Assembly (NCBI RefSeq): GCF_008831305.1
Contig: NZ_ML708610.1
Coordinates: 248,001-312,000, forward strand
DNA from: Kocuria coralli
Lineage (GTDB): Bacteria > Actinomycetota > Actinomycetes > Actinomycetales > Micrococcaceae
Reading direction: 5' to 3'
DNA: 64,000 nt
Shown: positions 46,554 through 57,373 of the stretch, piece by piece
Layout: each line of letters starts with the position of its first letter
Numbering within the stretch: position 1 is the first letter of the stretch
The notes under the pieces: model-generated
Told to the model about the DNA's origin: nothing
The model's database searches: none
What the model saw: the letters and a program-made list of their open reading frames with translations, nothing else
Program-made: the position numbers and the translations under genes

Positions 46554-47027
46554 TTATTCGGACAGGCCGAGATCCCGCCGCAATTTCGCGACGTGTCCTT
46601 TCGCCTTCACGTTGTACTGGGCCAGGGCGACCTCCCCGTCCGCGCCGACCACGACGGTCGAGCGGATGAGTCCTTCGTAGACCCGCCCGTAGTTCTTCTT
46701 CTCGCCCCATGCGCCCCACGCCTCGGCCACCTCGTGATCGGGGTCGGACAGGAGCGGGAAGGTCAGCGACTGCTTCTCCGTGAAGTCGCTGATGGCGGAC
46801 TGCTCGTCGGGGGAGATGCCCACCACCGCGTAGCCGTCCGCGACGAAGCGTTCGAGGCTGTCGCGGAAGTCGCAGGCCTCCGTGGTGCAGCCCGGAGTGG
46901 AGGCCTTGGGGTAGAAGTAGACGATCACCCGGCGTCCCGCGTAGTCGCTCAGCGATACGGAGTCGCCGTCCTGGTCGGCAAGGGTGAAATCGGGAGCTTT
47001 CGAGCCCGGGGTGAGTCGCTGGACCAT
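46554..47027 (-). CDS. bcp: Thioredoxin-dependent peroxiredoxin, BCP/PrxQ type
   Basis: Reduces hydrogen peroxide and organic hydroperoxides. It has 157 residues; peroxidatic Cys47 in KASTPGCTTEACDF, with Cys52 five residues later in the same helix as the resolving cysteine typical of the PrxQ alpha-2 type. The ATG at 47027 follows a perfect AGGAGG; longer upstream starts are not used. It is divergent from a MarR-type regulator, with a candidate operator inside its promoter (TTGACT at 47169-47174, 16-nt spacer, TATGCG at 47147-47152, minus strand). Confidence 0.95.
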   Translation of the reverse strand: MVQRLTPGSKAPDFTLADQDGDSVSLSDYAGRRVIVYFYPKASTPGCTTEACDFRDSLERFVADGYAVVGISPDEQSAISDFTEKQSLTFPLLSDPDHEVAEAWGAWGEKKNYGRVYEGLIRSTVVVGADGEVALAQYNVKAKGHVAKLRRDLGLSE

Positions 47028-47146
47028 GGTGGTTCCTCCTGGAGGCGGTGGACGATGAGGTGCCGGCGATGAGCCCGGTGTCCCGTGGCCCTGCACCAGT
47101 AGGTAGTAGGCGACATGTTGCCCCATCTAGCCAGGGGCGCGCATCC

Positions 47147-47199
47147 CGCATAGGATGTAAGTACGCTTAGTCAATTAGTTCCCTCGTCATGGGTATAAT
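47147..47199. promoter_or_regulatory. Divergent bcp/marR promoter region with imperfect operator
   Basis: Minus strand: TTGACT (47169-47174), 16-nt spacer, TATGCG (47147-47152) for bcp. Plus strand: TATAAT (47194-47199) with a 7-nt spacer to the ATG of the MarR gene. The dyad TAAG-N4-CTTA (47158-47169) lies between the bcp -35 and -10 and just upstream of the marR -35 region, where a repressor could block both. Confidence 0.5.
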
Positions 47200-47206
47200 C
47201 CGCGCC

Positions 47207-47782
47207 ATGCCCCAGAATTCCCAGTGGCCCACAAACCGGCTCCTATCGACCGCAGCGCGGTTGGTGGAACACGCCTGGAACGAACGCCTCGCCTCGTTGG
47301 GGATCACTCACGCAGGCGTCATGGCCCTCGACGTCCTCGGGTCGCAAGGCGGCTTGACGCAAGCCCGGCTGGCGCAGGAGGTGCGGGTCCAGGCGCAGAC
47401 GATGGGCAAGACCCTGCACCGGCTCGAGATCCACGGGCACGTGACCCGTAGCCGCAGCGTCAGTGACCGCCGCAGCCATCTGGTCGTCATCACCGATGAG
47501 GGGCGTCGCGTCCTGCAGGAGGCCACGCGTTTGGAGGAGGATCTCCTGGGCGACGGCTCGATGTCCGACGAGCAGCTGCGGGCGGCGCTGGCGCATATCG
47601 TGACCACCCTGGGCGGCACGCGCTGGAAGCTCAAGGTGGATGACGACGGCGAGGTCCGCGAGGTCGCCTCGGACTCGGCGCCGAGTTCGGAGACCCCGGT
47701 CGTACAGGCCGCGACCGGCCAGGTGCAGACCGTGGGTGCCGACGGCGCTACGGAGTCCCAGCCGGGGGAGGCTCGGCCCTGA
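47207..47782 (+). CDS. MarR family transcriptional regulator
   Basis: Winged-helix regulator of 191 residues. The helix-turn-helix lies around LTQARLAQEVRVQAQTMGKT, with the wing VTRSRSVSDRRSHLVVITDEG. The C-terminal 50 residues are an acidic, Ser/Val-rich tail not usual in the family. There is no cysteine, so an OhrR-like thiol switch is excluded. The ATG at 47207 lies 7 nt after a consensus TATAAT, so the mRNA is probably leaderless. Divergent from bcp, its likely target. Confidence 0.88.
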   Translation: MPQNSQWPTNRLLSTAARLVEHAWNERLASLGITHAGVMALDVLGSQGGLTQARLAQEVRVQAQTMGKTLHRLEIHGHVTRSRSVSDRRSHLVVITDEGRRVLQEATRLEEDLLGDGSMSDEQLRAALAHIVTTLGGTRWKLKVDDDGEVREVASDSAPSSETPVVQAATGQVQTVGADGATESQPGEARP

Positions 47783-47808
47783 ACCACGCCCGTCACGAGT
47801 GAACGAGC

Positions 47809-47841
47809 GAACCCGCCGGTCTATACTGCACCGGCGGGTTC
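47809..47841 (+). terminator. Terminator of the marR gene near 47.8 kb
   Basis: Perfect 12-bp stem (47809-47820 with 47830-47841), 9-nt loop, followed by TTGCCTTCC; 27 nt after the stop. Confidence 0.7.
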
Positions 47842-47920
47842 TTGCCTTCCGGTCCAGCGCCGGTGAGCGATACTCGTAAACTCGCGGATCGAAATCCGCA
47901 AAGACAAACTTCGCACAGAC

Positions 47921-47958
47921 GAAAGCGACCGCATCGGAATTCCGATGCGGTCGCTTTC
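47921..47958 (-). terminator. 38-bp perfect palindrome, probable tRNA-Lys terminator
   Basis: 17-bp arms around AATT, perfectly self-complementary over 38 bp, starting 10 nt after the tRNA-Lys 3' end on the minus strand. On that strand the right arm ends in GCTTTC and is followed by GTCTGTG. Confidence 0.65.
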
Positions 47959-47967
47959 ATTCGAAAG

Positions 47968-48040
<73 letters not shown>

Positions 48041-48219
48041 ATGCCGTGGCTATTGGCCACGGCCGTAGACAGTACCACATTCCTGCGCTGGCCGTTCACG
48101 CCCGTTTCAGGGTGATGAGGTCAGAGAATGCCGTCCTGTCGGCTGCTCGAGCCGCGACAACGATCAGGAAGTCTACGCTTTCGGGCGGCGGCCGTCCATT
48201 CGCGGCGGGGCCGTGTGGG

Positions 48220-48240
48220 GTGTCTCACGATGTGAAACAC
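48220..48240. promoter_or_regulatory. Inverted repeat, candidate operator upstream of the ilv leader
   Basis: GTGTCTCAC-gat-GTGAAACAC: 8 of 9 positions are symmetric. It lies 12 nt before a TTGACA (48253-48258) that is probably a -35 box; the -10 is unclear. IclR-type regulators (LtbR/NdgR) control leu/ilv genes in other actinobacteria, but assignment here is a guess. Confidence 0.45.
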
Positions 48241-48281
48241 AGTGACCGCTGTTTGACACCGGTCTGCGCACGGCGGAGCAT

Positions 48282-48356
48282 ATGAGCATGCAGTGCATCA
48301 CGTCAGGTATCGCCGTCGTCGTAGAGCCGGTCGTCCTTCTTGGGCGACGGGCCTGA
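48282..48356 (+). CDS. ilv leader peptide (attenuator peptide)
   Basis: Short open frame of 24 codons: two Ile, five Val and two Leu codons, with runs Val-Val-Val (48315-48323) and Val-Val-Leu-Leu (48330-48341). GGAG at 48275-48278 is 9 nt before the second Met codon (48288), which may be the true start, giving 22 residues. Position, composition and the following hairpins fit a ribosome-mediated attenuator sensing branched-chain aminoacyl-tRNAs for ilvB-ilvN-ilvC. Confidence 0.8.
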   Translation: MSMQCITSGIAVVVEPVVLLGRRA

Positions 48357-48413
48357 CGCCGCATACCAGCGCGCACCGGGCCCCGATAGCCGCCCCATCC
48401 GGCGGCCGGGGCC
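48330..48413 (+). promoter_or_regulatory. ilv attenuator hairpins
   Basis: Hairpin 1: arms 48330-48336 and 48342-48348, formed over the Val-Val-Leu-Leu codons. A possible antiterminator pairs GGGCC (48349-48353) with GGCCC (48379-48383). Terminator: arms 48379-48385 plus 48389-48394 with 48401-48413, followed by TTCTTCGTG. A ribosome stalled on the regulatory codons would prevent hairpin 1 and change which of the later structures forms. The exact switch needs folding analysis. Confidence 0.65.
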
Positions 48414-48584
48414 TTCTTCGTGTCCGGCCCACAGCCAGGCGCGTCAGGTACGCAGGGGGCCTTTGCGATCATCGGCATTCGCGGCAAGGACGTCCGGGAT
48501 CATCCCCGGAACCCACCCGGTCGAGGCAAGCAGTGCAGCCGGAAGTAGTGACTTTCACCGATCGATTGAACTGAAGGACGCGAG

Positions 48585-50486
48585 ATGAGTAAGGGACAGT
48601 CCATCAGCCCCGCGTTGATGGCTAACAAGCGGACGGGATCACCCGTCGAGCGCCGCACGTCCACTGAAGCCCACGGTGTGGTGCTTCCGGAGGTCCCGGG
48701 AGCCAACCAGGTCGTCGACCCCGTCCCCATGACGGGTTCCCAGGCTGTCATCCGATCGCTCGAAGAACTCGGGGTGACCGACATCTTCGGCCTGCCCGGT
48801 GGTGCCATCCTGCCCACCTACGACCCTCTGCTGGAGAGCACCAGGATCAACCACATCCTGGTGCGCCACGAGCAGGGGGCGGGCCACGCCGCGCAGGGGT
48901 ACGCCATGGCCACCGGCCGCGTCGGCGTGTGCATCGCGACCTCGGGCCCGGGCGCGACGAACCTGGTGACGGCCCTGGCCGATGCCAACATGGACTCCGT
49001 TCCCATGGTGGCCATCACGGGGCAGGTCGCCTCGACCCTCATCGGCTCGGACGCCTTCCAGGAAGCCGACATCGTGGGCATGACCATGCCTATCGTCAAG
49101 CACTCCTACCTGGTGACCGATGCTCAGGACATCCCCCGGGTGCTCGCCGAGGCCTTCCACCTGGCCTCGACGGGGCGTCCCGGTCCGGTCCTCGTCGACA
49201 TCGCCAAGGACGCGCAGGTCGGCCCGATGGAGTTCTCCTGGCCGCCGGTTCTGGAGCTGCCCGGTTACCGCCCGGTGGCGCGGGGGCATTCCAAGCAGAT
49301 CCGCGAGGCCGCCCGTCTCGTGGCCCAGGCGCAGCGCCCGGTCCTGTACGTCGGGGGCGGAGTGGTCAAGGCCGACGCCTCGGCCGCGCTGACCGAGCTG
49401 GCCGAGGTCACGGGGGCTCCCGTGGTGACCACGCTGACCGCGCGCGGGGTGTTCCCGGACTCCCACGAACAGCACCTGGGCATGCCCGGGATGCACGGAA
49501 CGGTGCCCGCCGTCTACGCGATGCAGCAGTCGGATCTGCTGGTCACCCTGGGGGCGCGTTTCGACGACCGCGTGACGGGGGTGCTGTCCACGTTCGCTCC
49601 CGGTGCCAAGGTGATCCACGCCGACATCGACCCGGCGGAGATCTCGAAGAACCGCGTCGCCGATGTGCCGATCGTGGGTGATCTGGCCTCGATCATCCCC
49701 GAGCTCACGGAGGCTTTCCGGGGTGAGACCGAGGCCCAGGGCGCCCCCGACCTCACGGAGTGGTGGCGTGTGCTGCGCGGACTGCGCGACTCCTACCCGC
49801 TGGGGTGGACCTCGACCGCCGACGGTCTGCTGGCCCCCCAGTACGTCATCCAGAAGATCTCGGAGCTCACGGGGCCGGAGGCCTGCTACGTGGCGGGTGT
49901 CGGCCAGCATCAGATGTGGTCCGCGCAGTTCATCAAGCATGAGCGTCCTCGCCAGTGGATCAACTCCGCGGGCCTGGGGACCATGGGATTCGCCGTCCCC
50001 GCGGCCATGGGAGCGCAGGTCGGACAGCCCGACCGTACCGTGTGGGCGATCGACGGCGACGGCTGCTTCCAGATGACCAATCAGGAACTGGCCACGTGCG
50101 CGCTGAACAACATCCCCATCAAGGTCGCGGTGATCAACAACTCGTCCCTGGGTATGGTCCGCCAGTGGCAGACCCTCTTCTACGACGGGCGCTACTCGCA
50201 CACCCACCTCGACACCGGGCACGAGTCCCGCCGGATCCCCGACTTCGTGAAGCTGGGCGACGCCTACGGGTGCGCCACGTTCCGATGCGAGCGCGAGGAG
50301 GACGTCGAGGCGACGATCAAGGCCGCTCTCGAGGTCAACGACCGCGCGGTGGTCATCGACTTCGTGGTATCGGCCGACGCCATGGTGTGGCCCATGGTGC
50401 CCTCGGGCGTGTCCAACGACCAGATCCAGATTGCCCAGAACATGACCCCCGAGTGGGTCGGCGAAGACGAAGGAGCAGGCGCATGA
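48585..50486 (+). CDS. ilvB: Acetolactate synthase, large catalytic subunit
   Basis: ThDP-dependent condensation of pyruvate (or pyruvate plus 2-oxobutyrate), first common step to Val, Leu and Ile. It has 633 residues: [16 protein letters not shown] with the ThDP-activating Glu, FAD-binding [10 protein letters not shown], and the ThDP motif [17 protein letters not shown]. The N-terminal 45 residues before the core are polar. ATG at 48585 follows GAAGGA. The stop overlaps ilvN (ATGA). Confidence 0.97.
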   Translation: MSKGQSISPALMANKRTGSPVERRTSTEAHGVVLPEVPGANQVVDPVPMTGSQAVIRSLEELGVTDIFGLPGGAILPTYDPLLESTRINHILVRHEQGAGHAAQGYAMATGRVGVCIATSGPGATNLVTALADANMDSVPMVAITGQVASTLIGSDAFQEADIVGMTMPIVKHSYLVTDAQDIPRVLAEAFHLASTGRPGPVLVDIAKDAQVGPMEFSWPPVLELPGYRPVARGHSKQIREAARLVAQAQRPVLYVGGGVVKADASAALTELAEVTGAPVVTTLTARGVFPDSHEQHLGMPGMHGTVPAVYAMQQSDLLVTLGARFDDRVTGVLSTFAPGAKVIHADIDPAEISKNRVADVPIVGDLASIIPELTEAFRGETEAQGAPDLTEWWRVLRGLRDSYPLGWTSTADGLLAPQYVIQKISELTGPEACYVAGVGQHQMWSAQFIKHERPRQWINSAGLGTMGFAVPAAMGAQVGQPDRTVWAIDGDGCFQMTNQELATCALNNIPIKVAVINNSSLGMVRQWQTLFYDGRYSHTHLDTGHESRRIPDFVKLGDAYGCATFRCEREEDVEATIKAALEVNDRAVVIDFVVSADAMVWPMVPSGVSNDQIQIAQNMTPEWVGEDEGAGA

Positions 50487-51019
50487 GCCGCCATACGCTG
50501 TCAGTGCTGGTCGAGGACAAACCCGGCGTTTTGACTCGTGTTGCCGCGTTGTTCGCGCGCCGTGCCTTCAACATCGACCAGCTGGCCGTGGGAAACACCG
50601 AGGTGCCGGGACTCTCGCGGATCACCGTCGTCGTCGACGTCCAGGGCGATGCCCTGGAGCAGGTCACCAAACAGCTGAACAAGCTCATTCACGTGATCAA
50701 GATTGTGGAACTGACACCGGAGACCTCGGTGCAGCGCGAGCACATCATGGTCAAGGTCCGCGCCGACGCCGCAACCCGGCTGCAGGTCACCCAGGCCGCG
50801 GACCTGTTCAGGGCCTCGATCGTCGACGTCTCCACCGACTCGGTCGTGATCGAGGCCACGGGCGCCACCGAGAAGATGAGGGCTCTACTCGACGTCCTCG
50901 AACCCTTCGGTGTCCGCGAGATCGTCCGGGCCGGTACGCTGGCGCTCGGACGTGGGCCCAAGTCGATGTCCGACCGGGCACTGCGCCACGGAGATCCGCT
51001 TTCGTACCCGAGGGCCTAG
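50483..51019 (+). CDS. ilvN: Acetolactate synthase, regulatory subunit
   Basis: Activates IlvB and confers valine feedback inhibition. It has 178 residues: an N-terminal ACT domain ([32 protein letters not shown]) and the usual second half ([35 protein letters not shown] region). Translationally coupled to ilvB by a 4-nt overlap. ilvC follows after 95 nt. Confidence 0.96.
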   Translation: MSRHTLSVLVEDKPGVLTRVAALFARRAFNIDQLAVGNTEVPGLSRITVVVDVQGDALEQVTKQLNKLIHVIKIVELTPETSVQREHIMVKVRADAATRLQVTQAADLFRASIVDVSTDSVVIEATGATEKMRALLDVLEPFGVREIVRAGTLALGRGPKSMSDRALRHGDPLSYPRA

Positions 51020-51063
51020 TGATATCAGGTGCAGCCTGGTCGGGCCGCACACACACACCGTGA

Positions 51064-52143
<1,080 letters not shown>

Positions 52144-52227
52144 GTTCTGCTCGGCCGGGTTTCCGCGGACGAGTTTGCGTGGCGATAACGTGCCGGATCT
52201 TCCCGTACTACCTGGCTGAACCCCGCG

Positions 52228-52273
52228 ACGACGGCGCCCCCGCCACCTGCTCAGGTGGCGGGGGCGCCGTCGT
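52228..52273. terminator. Bidirectional terminator between ilvC and the AIM24 gene
   Basis: Perfect 21-bp stem (52228-52248 with 52253-52273) and a 4-nt loop, between convergent genes. The longest perfect hairpin in the window; no U-run. Confidence 0.8.
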
Positions 52274-52299
52274 GCCATCGGCGGAGGCGGCGATGCCGC

Positions 52300-52971
52300 T
52301 CAGCTGCCGGCCCGGGCCGGGGGCGTCCCCTCGGAGGGCTGGACGACGACGAATCCGGGTCCGTGGAACGCGAGCTGGAAGGCCTCGCCGGAGCCGCCGC
52401 GGAACATGCCGGAGAAGTTGAAGTCGTTCTTGATGGTCGGGGCCAGGTTGGCCGACCAGCACACCGCCGCCTGCGGGTCGACGAAGGTCGGCTGCTGCGA
52501 CGCGTCGAGCACCATGGGGTCGCCGTCGGAGCAGACGGCGACGTAACCGTGGCCGGAGAGCTCGAGGTTGAACAGCCCCGCGGCCAGCATCCCCGCTCCC
52601 TGGACCCTCCGGATGTCCCAGGCGAGGGAGGAGTCGAAGGCCAGCAGGGACGAGGAGTTCACGGTGATCGCCTCACCCTCCAGCAGGAGGAGGAAGATGA
52701 AGCGGTTCTGCCGTGCGAAGAAGACCTCGCCCTGCCCAGACACCCGCATCATGGGGGCGTCCTCACTGGTCAGTGCCTTCTTGAGGAACTTGCCGACCGA
52801 TCCGGAGCCCTCGTGGCGGAAGTCCATCCGGCCCTGGTAGGCGACCATGGCCCCCTTGGTGGCGATGATGTCCTGGGACATGTTGACTCTGAGCATCTTC
52901 TTGGACTGCAGTGCCCACTGGTCCTGAGCCTGGCGTTCCATGTGCTCGGGGGCGAACAGTTCGCTGCGCAT
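52300..52971 (-). CDS. AIM24 family protein
   Basis: Beta-rich protein of 223 residues of the AIM24/DUF124 family: MLRVNMSQDIIATKGAMVAYQG near residue 26, GQGEVFFARQNRFIFLLLLEG, ITVNSSSLLAFDSSLAWDIR and GAGMLAAGLFNLELSGHG. No signal peptide or membrane helix. In yeast AIM24 is mitochondrial; the bacterial role is not established. ATG at 52971 follows AAAGGAA. It stands alone, convergent to ilvC and divergent from metG. Confidence 0.9.
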   Translation of the reverse strand: MRSELFAPEHMERQAQDQWALQSKKMLRVNMSQDIIATKGAMVAYQGRMDFRHEGSGSVGKFLKKALTSEDAPMMRVSGQGEVFFARQNRFIFLLLLEGEAITVNSSSLLAFDSSLAWDIRRVQGAGMLAAGLFNLELSGHGYVAVCSDGDPMVLDASQQPTFVDPQAAVCWSANLAPTIKNDFNFSGMFRGGSGEAFQLAFHGPGFVVVQPSEGTPPARAGS

Positions 52972-53220
52972 GATGTTCCTTTCACAGAGGTCTCCGCCAT
53001 CTGCGGTGCACGTCGGCGATGGGGGTCGCCGTGCCCGTCAGGCCGGGTCCGGGCCGGGCGAGGCGGGCTGTGCGGCCCCGCACTCGCACGGTGAATTGCG
53101 AATGTAAATCTACAGCATTCACGGGCCGGATGGTGCAGATCCGCCGGGCGGGCCGTCCGCGGCGCGTGACCACCCCCGGCGCCGTCCCGTCCGGGTGGGC
53201 GATGCGGGGCGGACGACCGT

Positions 53221-53226
53221 TACGAT
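53221..53226 (+). promoter_or_regulatory. -10 box of a predicted leaderless promoter (metG)
   Basis: TACGAT with a 7-nt spacer to the GTG at 53234; no Shine-Dalgarno. Confidence 0.6.
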
Positions 53227-53233
53227 GGAGCGC

Positions 53234-54814
53234 GTGACTTCTGAGGTAACTGCTGCAGGGGCCGACGGCCGCCCCACGTTCTATCTGACCACCGCGATCT
53301 CCTACCCCAACGGGGCCCCGCACATCGGTCACGCCTACGAGCACATCGCCACCGATGTGCTCGCCCGCTTCAAGCGGCTGGACGGCTTCGACGTCCGGTT
53401 CCTGACGGGCACCGACGAGCACGGCCAGAAGATGCAGCAGACGGCGGAGAAAGAGGGCATCACCCCCCAGGAGCTCGCCGACCGGAACTCGGCGGCCTTC
53501 CAGGAGGTCGACGACGTGCTGGGCATCTCCTACGACCGCTTCATCCGGACCACGGACGAGGACCACCTCGCCGCCTCTCAGGCGCTCTGGCAGCGCATGG
53601 AGGAGAACGGGGACATCTATCTCGACTCGTACTCCGGCTGGTACTCGGTCCGCGACGAGGCCTTCTACGGCGAGGACGAGACGGAACTGCGCGACGACGG
53701 CCTGCGCTACTCCAAGGAGACCGGGACGGAGCTGACCTGGACGGAGGAGGCCTCGTACTTCTTCCGCCTCTCGGCCTATCAGGACAAGCTGCTGGCCCTC
53801 TACGACCGCGAGGGGTTCCTCTTCCCCGAGACCCGGCGCAATGAGATCGCCGAATTCGTGCGCAGCGGCCTGCGCGACCTCTCGATCTCGCGGACCACCT
53901 TCGACTGGGGCATCCCCGTGCCCGGCAGTCCCGAGCACGTCATGTACGTGTGGGTCGACGCCCTGACCAACTACCTGACCGGCCTCGGCTATCCCGATGT
54001 GGACGGGGAGATGTTCCGGAAGTACTGGCCGGCGGACGTCCACGTCATCGGCAAGGACATCGCCCGCTTCCACTCGGTCTACTGGCCGGCTTTCCTGATG
54101 TCAGCCGGACTGGAACTGCCCAAGATGGTCTTCGCCCACGGCTTCCTCTACAACCAGGGGGAGAAGATGTCCAAGTCCGTGGGCAACGTGATCGATCCCC
54201 ACGCGCTGGTGGCCGAATACGGTCTGGACCAGGTGCGCTTCTTCCTGCTGCGCGAGGTCTCCTTCGGCCAGGACGGGTCGTACTCCCACGACGCCATCGT
54301 CTCGCGCATCAACGCCGACCTCGCCAACGACCTGGGCAACCTCGCCCAGCGCTCGCTGTCCATGGTGGCCAAGAACTGCGAGGGTCAGGTCCCCGCCATG
54401 GGCGAGCTGTCCGAGGCGGACCGGGCGATCCTGGATGCGGCCCACGATGTGCTGGGACCCGTACGGCAGGCCTTCGACGACCTGCAGTTCCACCGGGCGC
54501 TGGAGGCGATCTGGAAGGTGGTCGCCGACTGCAACCGCTACTTCACCGCCCAGGAGCCCTGGGTGCTGCGCAAGACCGACCCGGAGCGGATGCGGACGGT
54601 GCTGTGGACCACCCTCGAAGTGGTCCGGGTCGTGGCACTGCTGGTCCAGCCCGTGATGCCCGCCTCGGCGGCACGGCTCCTGGACGTCCTGGGGCAGCCT
54701 GAGGACCGGCGCGAGTTCAGCGCGATCCCTCAGCGCATCGTCCCGGGCACCGAGCTGCCGAAACCCGCCCCGGTGTTCCCGCGCTACGAGGAGCCGGAGG
54801 CCCTCAAGAACTGA
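53234..54814 (+). CDS. metG: Methionyl-tRNA synthetase
   Basis: Class I synthetase charging both initiator and elongator tRNA-Met. It has 526 residues, without the C-terminal dimerisation domain of E. coli. Signature HIGH at residues 30-33 ([10 protein letters not shown]) and KMSKS at 311-315. The connective peptide reads [12 protein letters not shown] with no zinc cysteines, so it is a zinc-free type like the mycobacterial enzyme. The GTG at 53234 fits the -10 box; upstream in-frame ATGs would lie before or inside the promoter. Confidence 0.96.
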   Translation: MTSEVTAAGADGRPTFYLTTAISYPNGAPHIGHAYEHIATDVLARFKRLDGFDVRFLTGTDEHGQKMQQTAEKEGITPQELADRNSAAFQEVDDVLGISYDRFIRTTDEDHLAASQALWQRMEENGDIYLDSYSGWYSVRDEAFYGEDETELRDDGLRYSKETGTELTWTEEASYFFRLSAYQDKLLALYDREGFLFPETRRNEIAEFVRSGLRDLSISRTTFDWGIPVPGSPEHVMYVWVDALTNYLTGLGYPDVDGEMFRKYWPADVHVIGKDIARFHSVYWPAFLMSAGLELPKMVFAHGFLYNQGEKMSKSVGNVIDPHALVAEYGLDQVRFFLLREVSFGQDGSYSHDAIVSRINADLANDLGNLAQRSLSMVAKNCEGQVPAMGELSEADRAILDAAHDVLGPVRQAFDDLQFHRALEAIWKVVADCNRYFTAQEPWVLRKTDPERMRTVLWTTLEVVRVVALLVQPVMPASAARLLDVLGQPEDRREFSAIPQRIVPGTELPKPAPVFPRYEEPEALKN

Positions 54815-54952
54815 TCCGGCCCCCTCCCGCAAGTGCCGCCGCCTGCTGTGGGTCCCGTCGGAAGGCGGCGGCCGGCAGCCCGTCGCCGCCCGTTCGGTGT
54901 CCAGATATTGAGAGCCTGGTTCGCCATATGGGACGCGGTGTGATCCCGGCCG

Positions 54953-54958
54953 TAGGGT
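54953..54958 (+). promoter_or_regulatory. -10 box of a predicted leaderless promoter (leuB)
   Basis: TAGGGT with a 7-nt spacer to the ATG at 54966. Confidence 0.55.
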
Positions 54959-54965
54959 GGGATCC

Positions 54966-56114
54966 ATGACAGAGCAGACCTCCGCCACGGCCTCGGATGG
55001 GGCCGGACAGCCATTGGACCTCGCGATGCGCACTGCCGCCGATACGGATGGCGGCGGGGAGGGGGTCACCCATCGCATCGCGGTGATCCCCGGCGACGGT
55101 ATCGGCCCGGAGGTGGTGACGGAGGCGGAGAAGGTGCTCGACGCGGTGTGCCGGCCGGCGGGGATCTCCCTGGCGAAGAAGTCCTTCCCCCTGGGCGCCG
55201 AGCACTGGCTGGCCACCGGCCAGACGCTGACGGACGAGACCCTGGACGAGATCCGGGACCACGACGCCATCCTCTTCGGCGCCGTGGGGGCAGCGCCCGG
55301 CGACGCCCGAATCCCGTCGGGACTGATCGAACGGGACATCCTGCTGAAGCTGCGTTTCAGCCTTGATCACTACGTGAACCTGCGCCCCTCCGAGCTCTTC
55401 CCCGGCACGGTCTCGCCGTTGCGGGATCCCGGCGACGTGGACTTCGTCGTCGTCCGCGAGGGCACCGAAGGTCCTTACACCGGTAACGGCGGGGTGCTGC
55501 GGCACGGAACCGACCAGGAGATCGCCACCGAGGTGTCCCTGAACACGGCCCACGGGGTGCAGCGCCTGGTGCGTTTCGCCTTCGAGCTGGCGTCCCGGCG
55601 CGACCGCAAGAAGCTGACCCTGGTGCACAAGCACAATGTGCTGGTCAACGCGGGCCGCCTCTACCAGCGCACGGTCGACCGCATGGCGGCGGAGTTCCCC
55701 GATGTCACGGTGGACTACCTCCACGTGGACGCGGTCACCATCTTCATGACCACGGACCCGAGCAGGTTCGACGTCCTGGTGACGGACAATCTCTTCGGTG
55801 ACATCATCACCGATCTCGCCGGAGCGATCACCGGCGGCATCGGGCTGGCTCCCTGCGGCAACATCAACGCCGACCGGACCGCCCCCTCGATGTTCGAACC
55901 CGTCCACGGCTCCGCCCCCGATATCGCGGGGCAGCAGAAGGCCAACCCCGTCGCCACCATCCTGGCCGGGGCCATGATGCTCGAGCACCTCGGTCACCCC
56001 GGGCTGGCTGAGCAGATCCGCGTCGCCGTGCGTTCCGACCTCGCAGCCAACGGCGCCCAGGAGCGCAGCACCGCGCAGGTGGGCGACGCCATCGTGGCGG
56101 CGCTCCGGGCATAG
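54966..56114 (+). CDS. leuB: 3-isopropylmalate dehydrogenase
   Basis: NAD-dependent oxidative decarboxylation in leucine synthesis. It has 382 residues, with a 35-residue polar N-terminal extension before [15 protein letters not shown]. Family residues: [19 protein letters not shown] (substrate arginines), [23 protein letters not shown] and the metal-binding [19 protein letters not shown]-terminal [20 protein letters not shown] completes the NAD site. ilvE follows on the same strand after 151 nt, in line with a branched-chain amino acid cluster. Confidence 0.95.
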   Translation: MTEQTSATASDGAGQPLDLAMRTAADTDGGGEGVTHRIAVIPGDGIGPEVVTEAEKVLDAVCRPAGISLAKKSFPLGAEHWLATGQTLTDETLDEIRDHDAILFGAVGAAPGDARIPSGLIERDILLKLRFSLDHYVNLRPSELFPGTVSPLRDPGDVDFVVVREGTEGPYTGNGGVLRHGTDQEIATEVSLNTAHGVQRLVRFAFELASRRDRKKLTLVHKHNVLVNAGRLYQRTVDRMAAEFPDVTVDYLHVDAVTIFMTTDPSRFDVLVTDNLFGDIITDLAGAITGGIGLAPCGNINADRTAPSMFEPVHGSAPDIAGQQKANPVATILAGAMMLEHLGHPGLAEQIRVAVRSDLAANGAQERSTAQVGDAIVAALRA

Positions 56115-56265
56115 CCCCGGCGTCATTACGTAAGCTGCCTGTACAACGGCATCGTTCTCGAGCGCACCGGGGCCTCATCCGCCACGAATGCCCCGGGAGG
56201 AGACGGGTGTCCCCGCCCGGCGCGTAAGAGAACCGCATCAGAATCTTGAGTGGAAGAGAACCCCA

Positions 56266-57363
56266 GTGACCAGCACGTTCACCAAGCACCTCAATACCCA
56301 GCCGCTCCCGGACGAGCAACGTGAACGGATCCTCGCCGCTCCGGGGTTCGGGCAGTACTTCACGGACCACATGGTCCAGATCCAGTGGACGGGCGACGTC
56401 GAGGCGGGAACGGGCCAATGGGGGGACCCGCAGCTCGTGCCCTACGGCCCGCTGCAGCTGGATCCCGCCGCAGCCGTCCTGCACTACGGGCAGGAGGTCT
56501 TCGAGGGACTGAAGGCCTACCGGCACGACGACGGGTCCGTCTGGACCTTCCGCCCCGAGAAGAACGCCGCGCGGCTCAACCGGTCGGCGCAGCGGCTGGC
56601 CATGCCCGCCCTTCCCGAGACCGTGTTCATGGAGTCGCTGCGGGAGCTGGTCGGCCAGGACAAGGACTGGGTGCCCACTGGTGACGGCCAATCCCTGTAC
56701 CTGCGCCCGTTCATGATCGCCAACGAGACCTTCCTGGGGGTGCGTCCCTCACGGGAGGTGCTCTACTCGGTCATCGCCTCGCCGGCCGGAAACTACTTCG
56801 GCGAGGCCAAGGCCGTCGATATCTGGCTTTCCAGGAACTGGGCCCGTGCGGGTCGCGGGGGCACAGGCAACGCCAAGTGCGGCGGCAACTACGCCGCCTC
56901 CCTCATCGCCCAGATGGAAGGCGATGCCCATAACTGCCAGCAGGTGATCTTCACGGATCCGGACCGGGACCATGCGATCGAGGAACTGGGCGGCATGAAC
57001 GTGTTCTTCGTCTTCGACGACGGCACCCTGCTCACTCCCGAGCTGACCGGCACGATCCTCGAGGGCGTGACCCGCGATTCGATCATCCAGCTCGCCAGGG
57101 ATCGCGGGATGAACGTCGAGGAGCGGGCCTTCACCCTGGACGAATGGCGAGAGGGCGTCGCCTCGGGGCGCCTGACCGAGGTGTTCGCCTGCGGCACCGC
57201 CGCCGTGATCTCACCCGTCGGCCGCTTGATCAGCGACGACGAGACCATCGGCCCCGACAACGCCCAGCCCGGCGAGGTCACGATGTCCCTGCGCCAGGAA
57301 CTGCTGGAGATCCAGACCGGCCGTGGTGAGGACCGGCACGGCTGGCTCACCCGGCTGGCCTGA
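56266..57363 (+). CDS. ilvE: Branched-chain amino acid aminotransferase
   Basis: PLP-dependent last step of Val, Leu and Ile synthesis. It has 365 residues, the class II BCAT length of actinobacteria and mitochondria. PLP lysine is Lys204 in GNAKCGGNYAAS; HYGQEVFEGLKAY and the C-terminal ACGTAAVISPVG phosphate-binding loop are present. The GTG at 56266 follows GGAAGAGAA; the upstream open frame contains a hairpin region and is not used. Confidence 0.96.
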   Translation: MTSTFTKHLNTQPLPDEQRERILAAPGFGQYFTDHMVQIQWTGDVEAGTGQWGDPQLVPYGPLQLDPAAAVLHYGQEVFEGLKAYRHDDGSVWTFRPEKNAARLNRSAQRLAMPALPETVFMESLRELVGQDKDWVPTGDGQSLYLRPFMIANETFLGVRPSREVLYSVIASPAGNYFGEAKAVDIWLSRNWARAGRGGTGNAKCGGNYAASLIAQMEGDAHNCQQVIFTDPDRDHAIEELGGMNVFFVFDDGTLLTPELTGTILEGVTRDSIIQLARDRGMNVEERAFTLDEWREGVASGRLTEVFACGTAAVISPVGRLISDDETIGPDNAQPGEVTMSLRQELLEIQTGRGEDRHGWLTRLA

Positions 57364-57373
57364 GCGCCATCTG

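Noticed and set aside
47158-47206. Sigma-factor-type -35 for the marR promoter near 47.2 kb
   Set aside because: TATAAT is clear, but TTAG-type hexamers upstream give spacers of 13 or 21 nt, so no -35 box could be assigned with confidence.
54815-54965. LtbR/NdgR-type operator upstream of leuB
   Set aside because: An ATAT-centred sequence near 54903 is only weakly symmetric and does not match the dyad upstream of the ilv leader.
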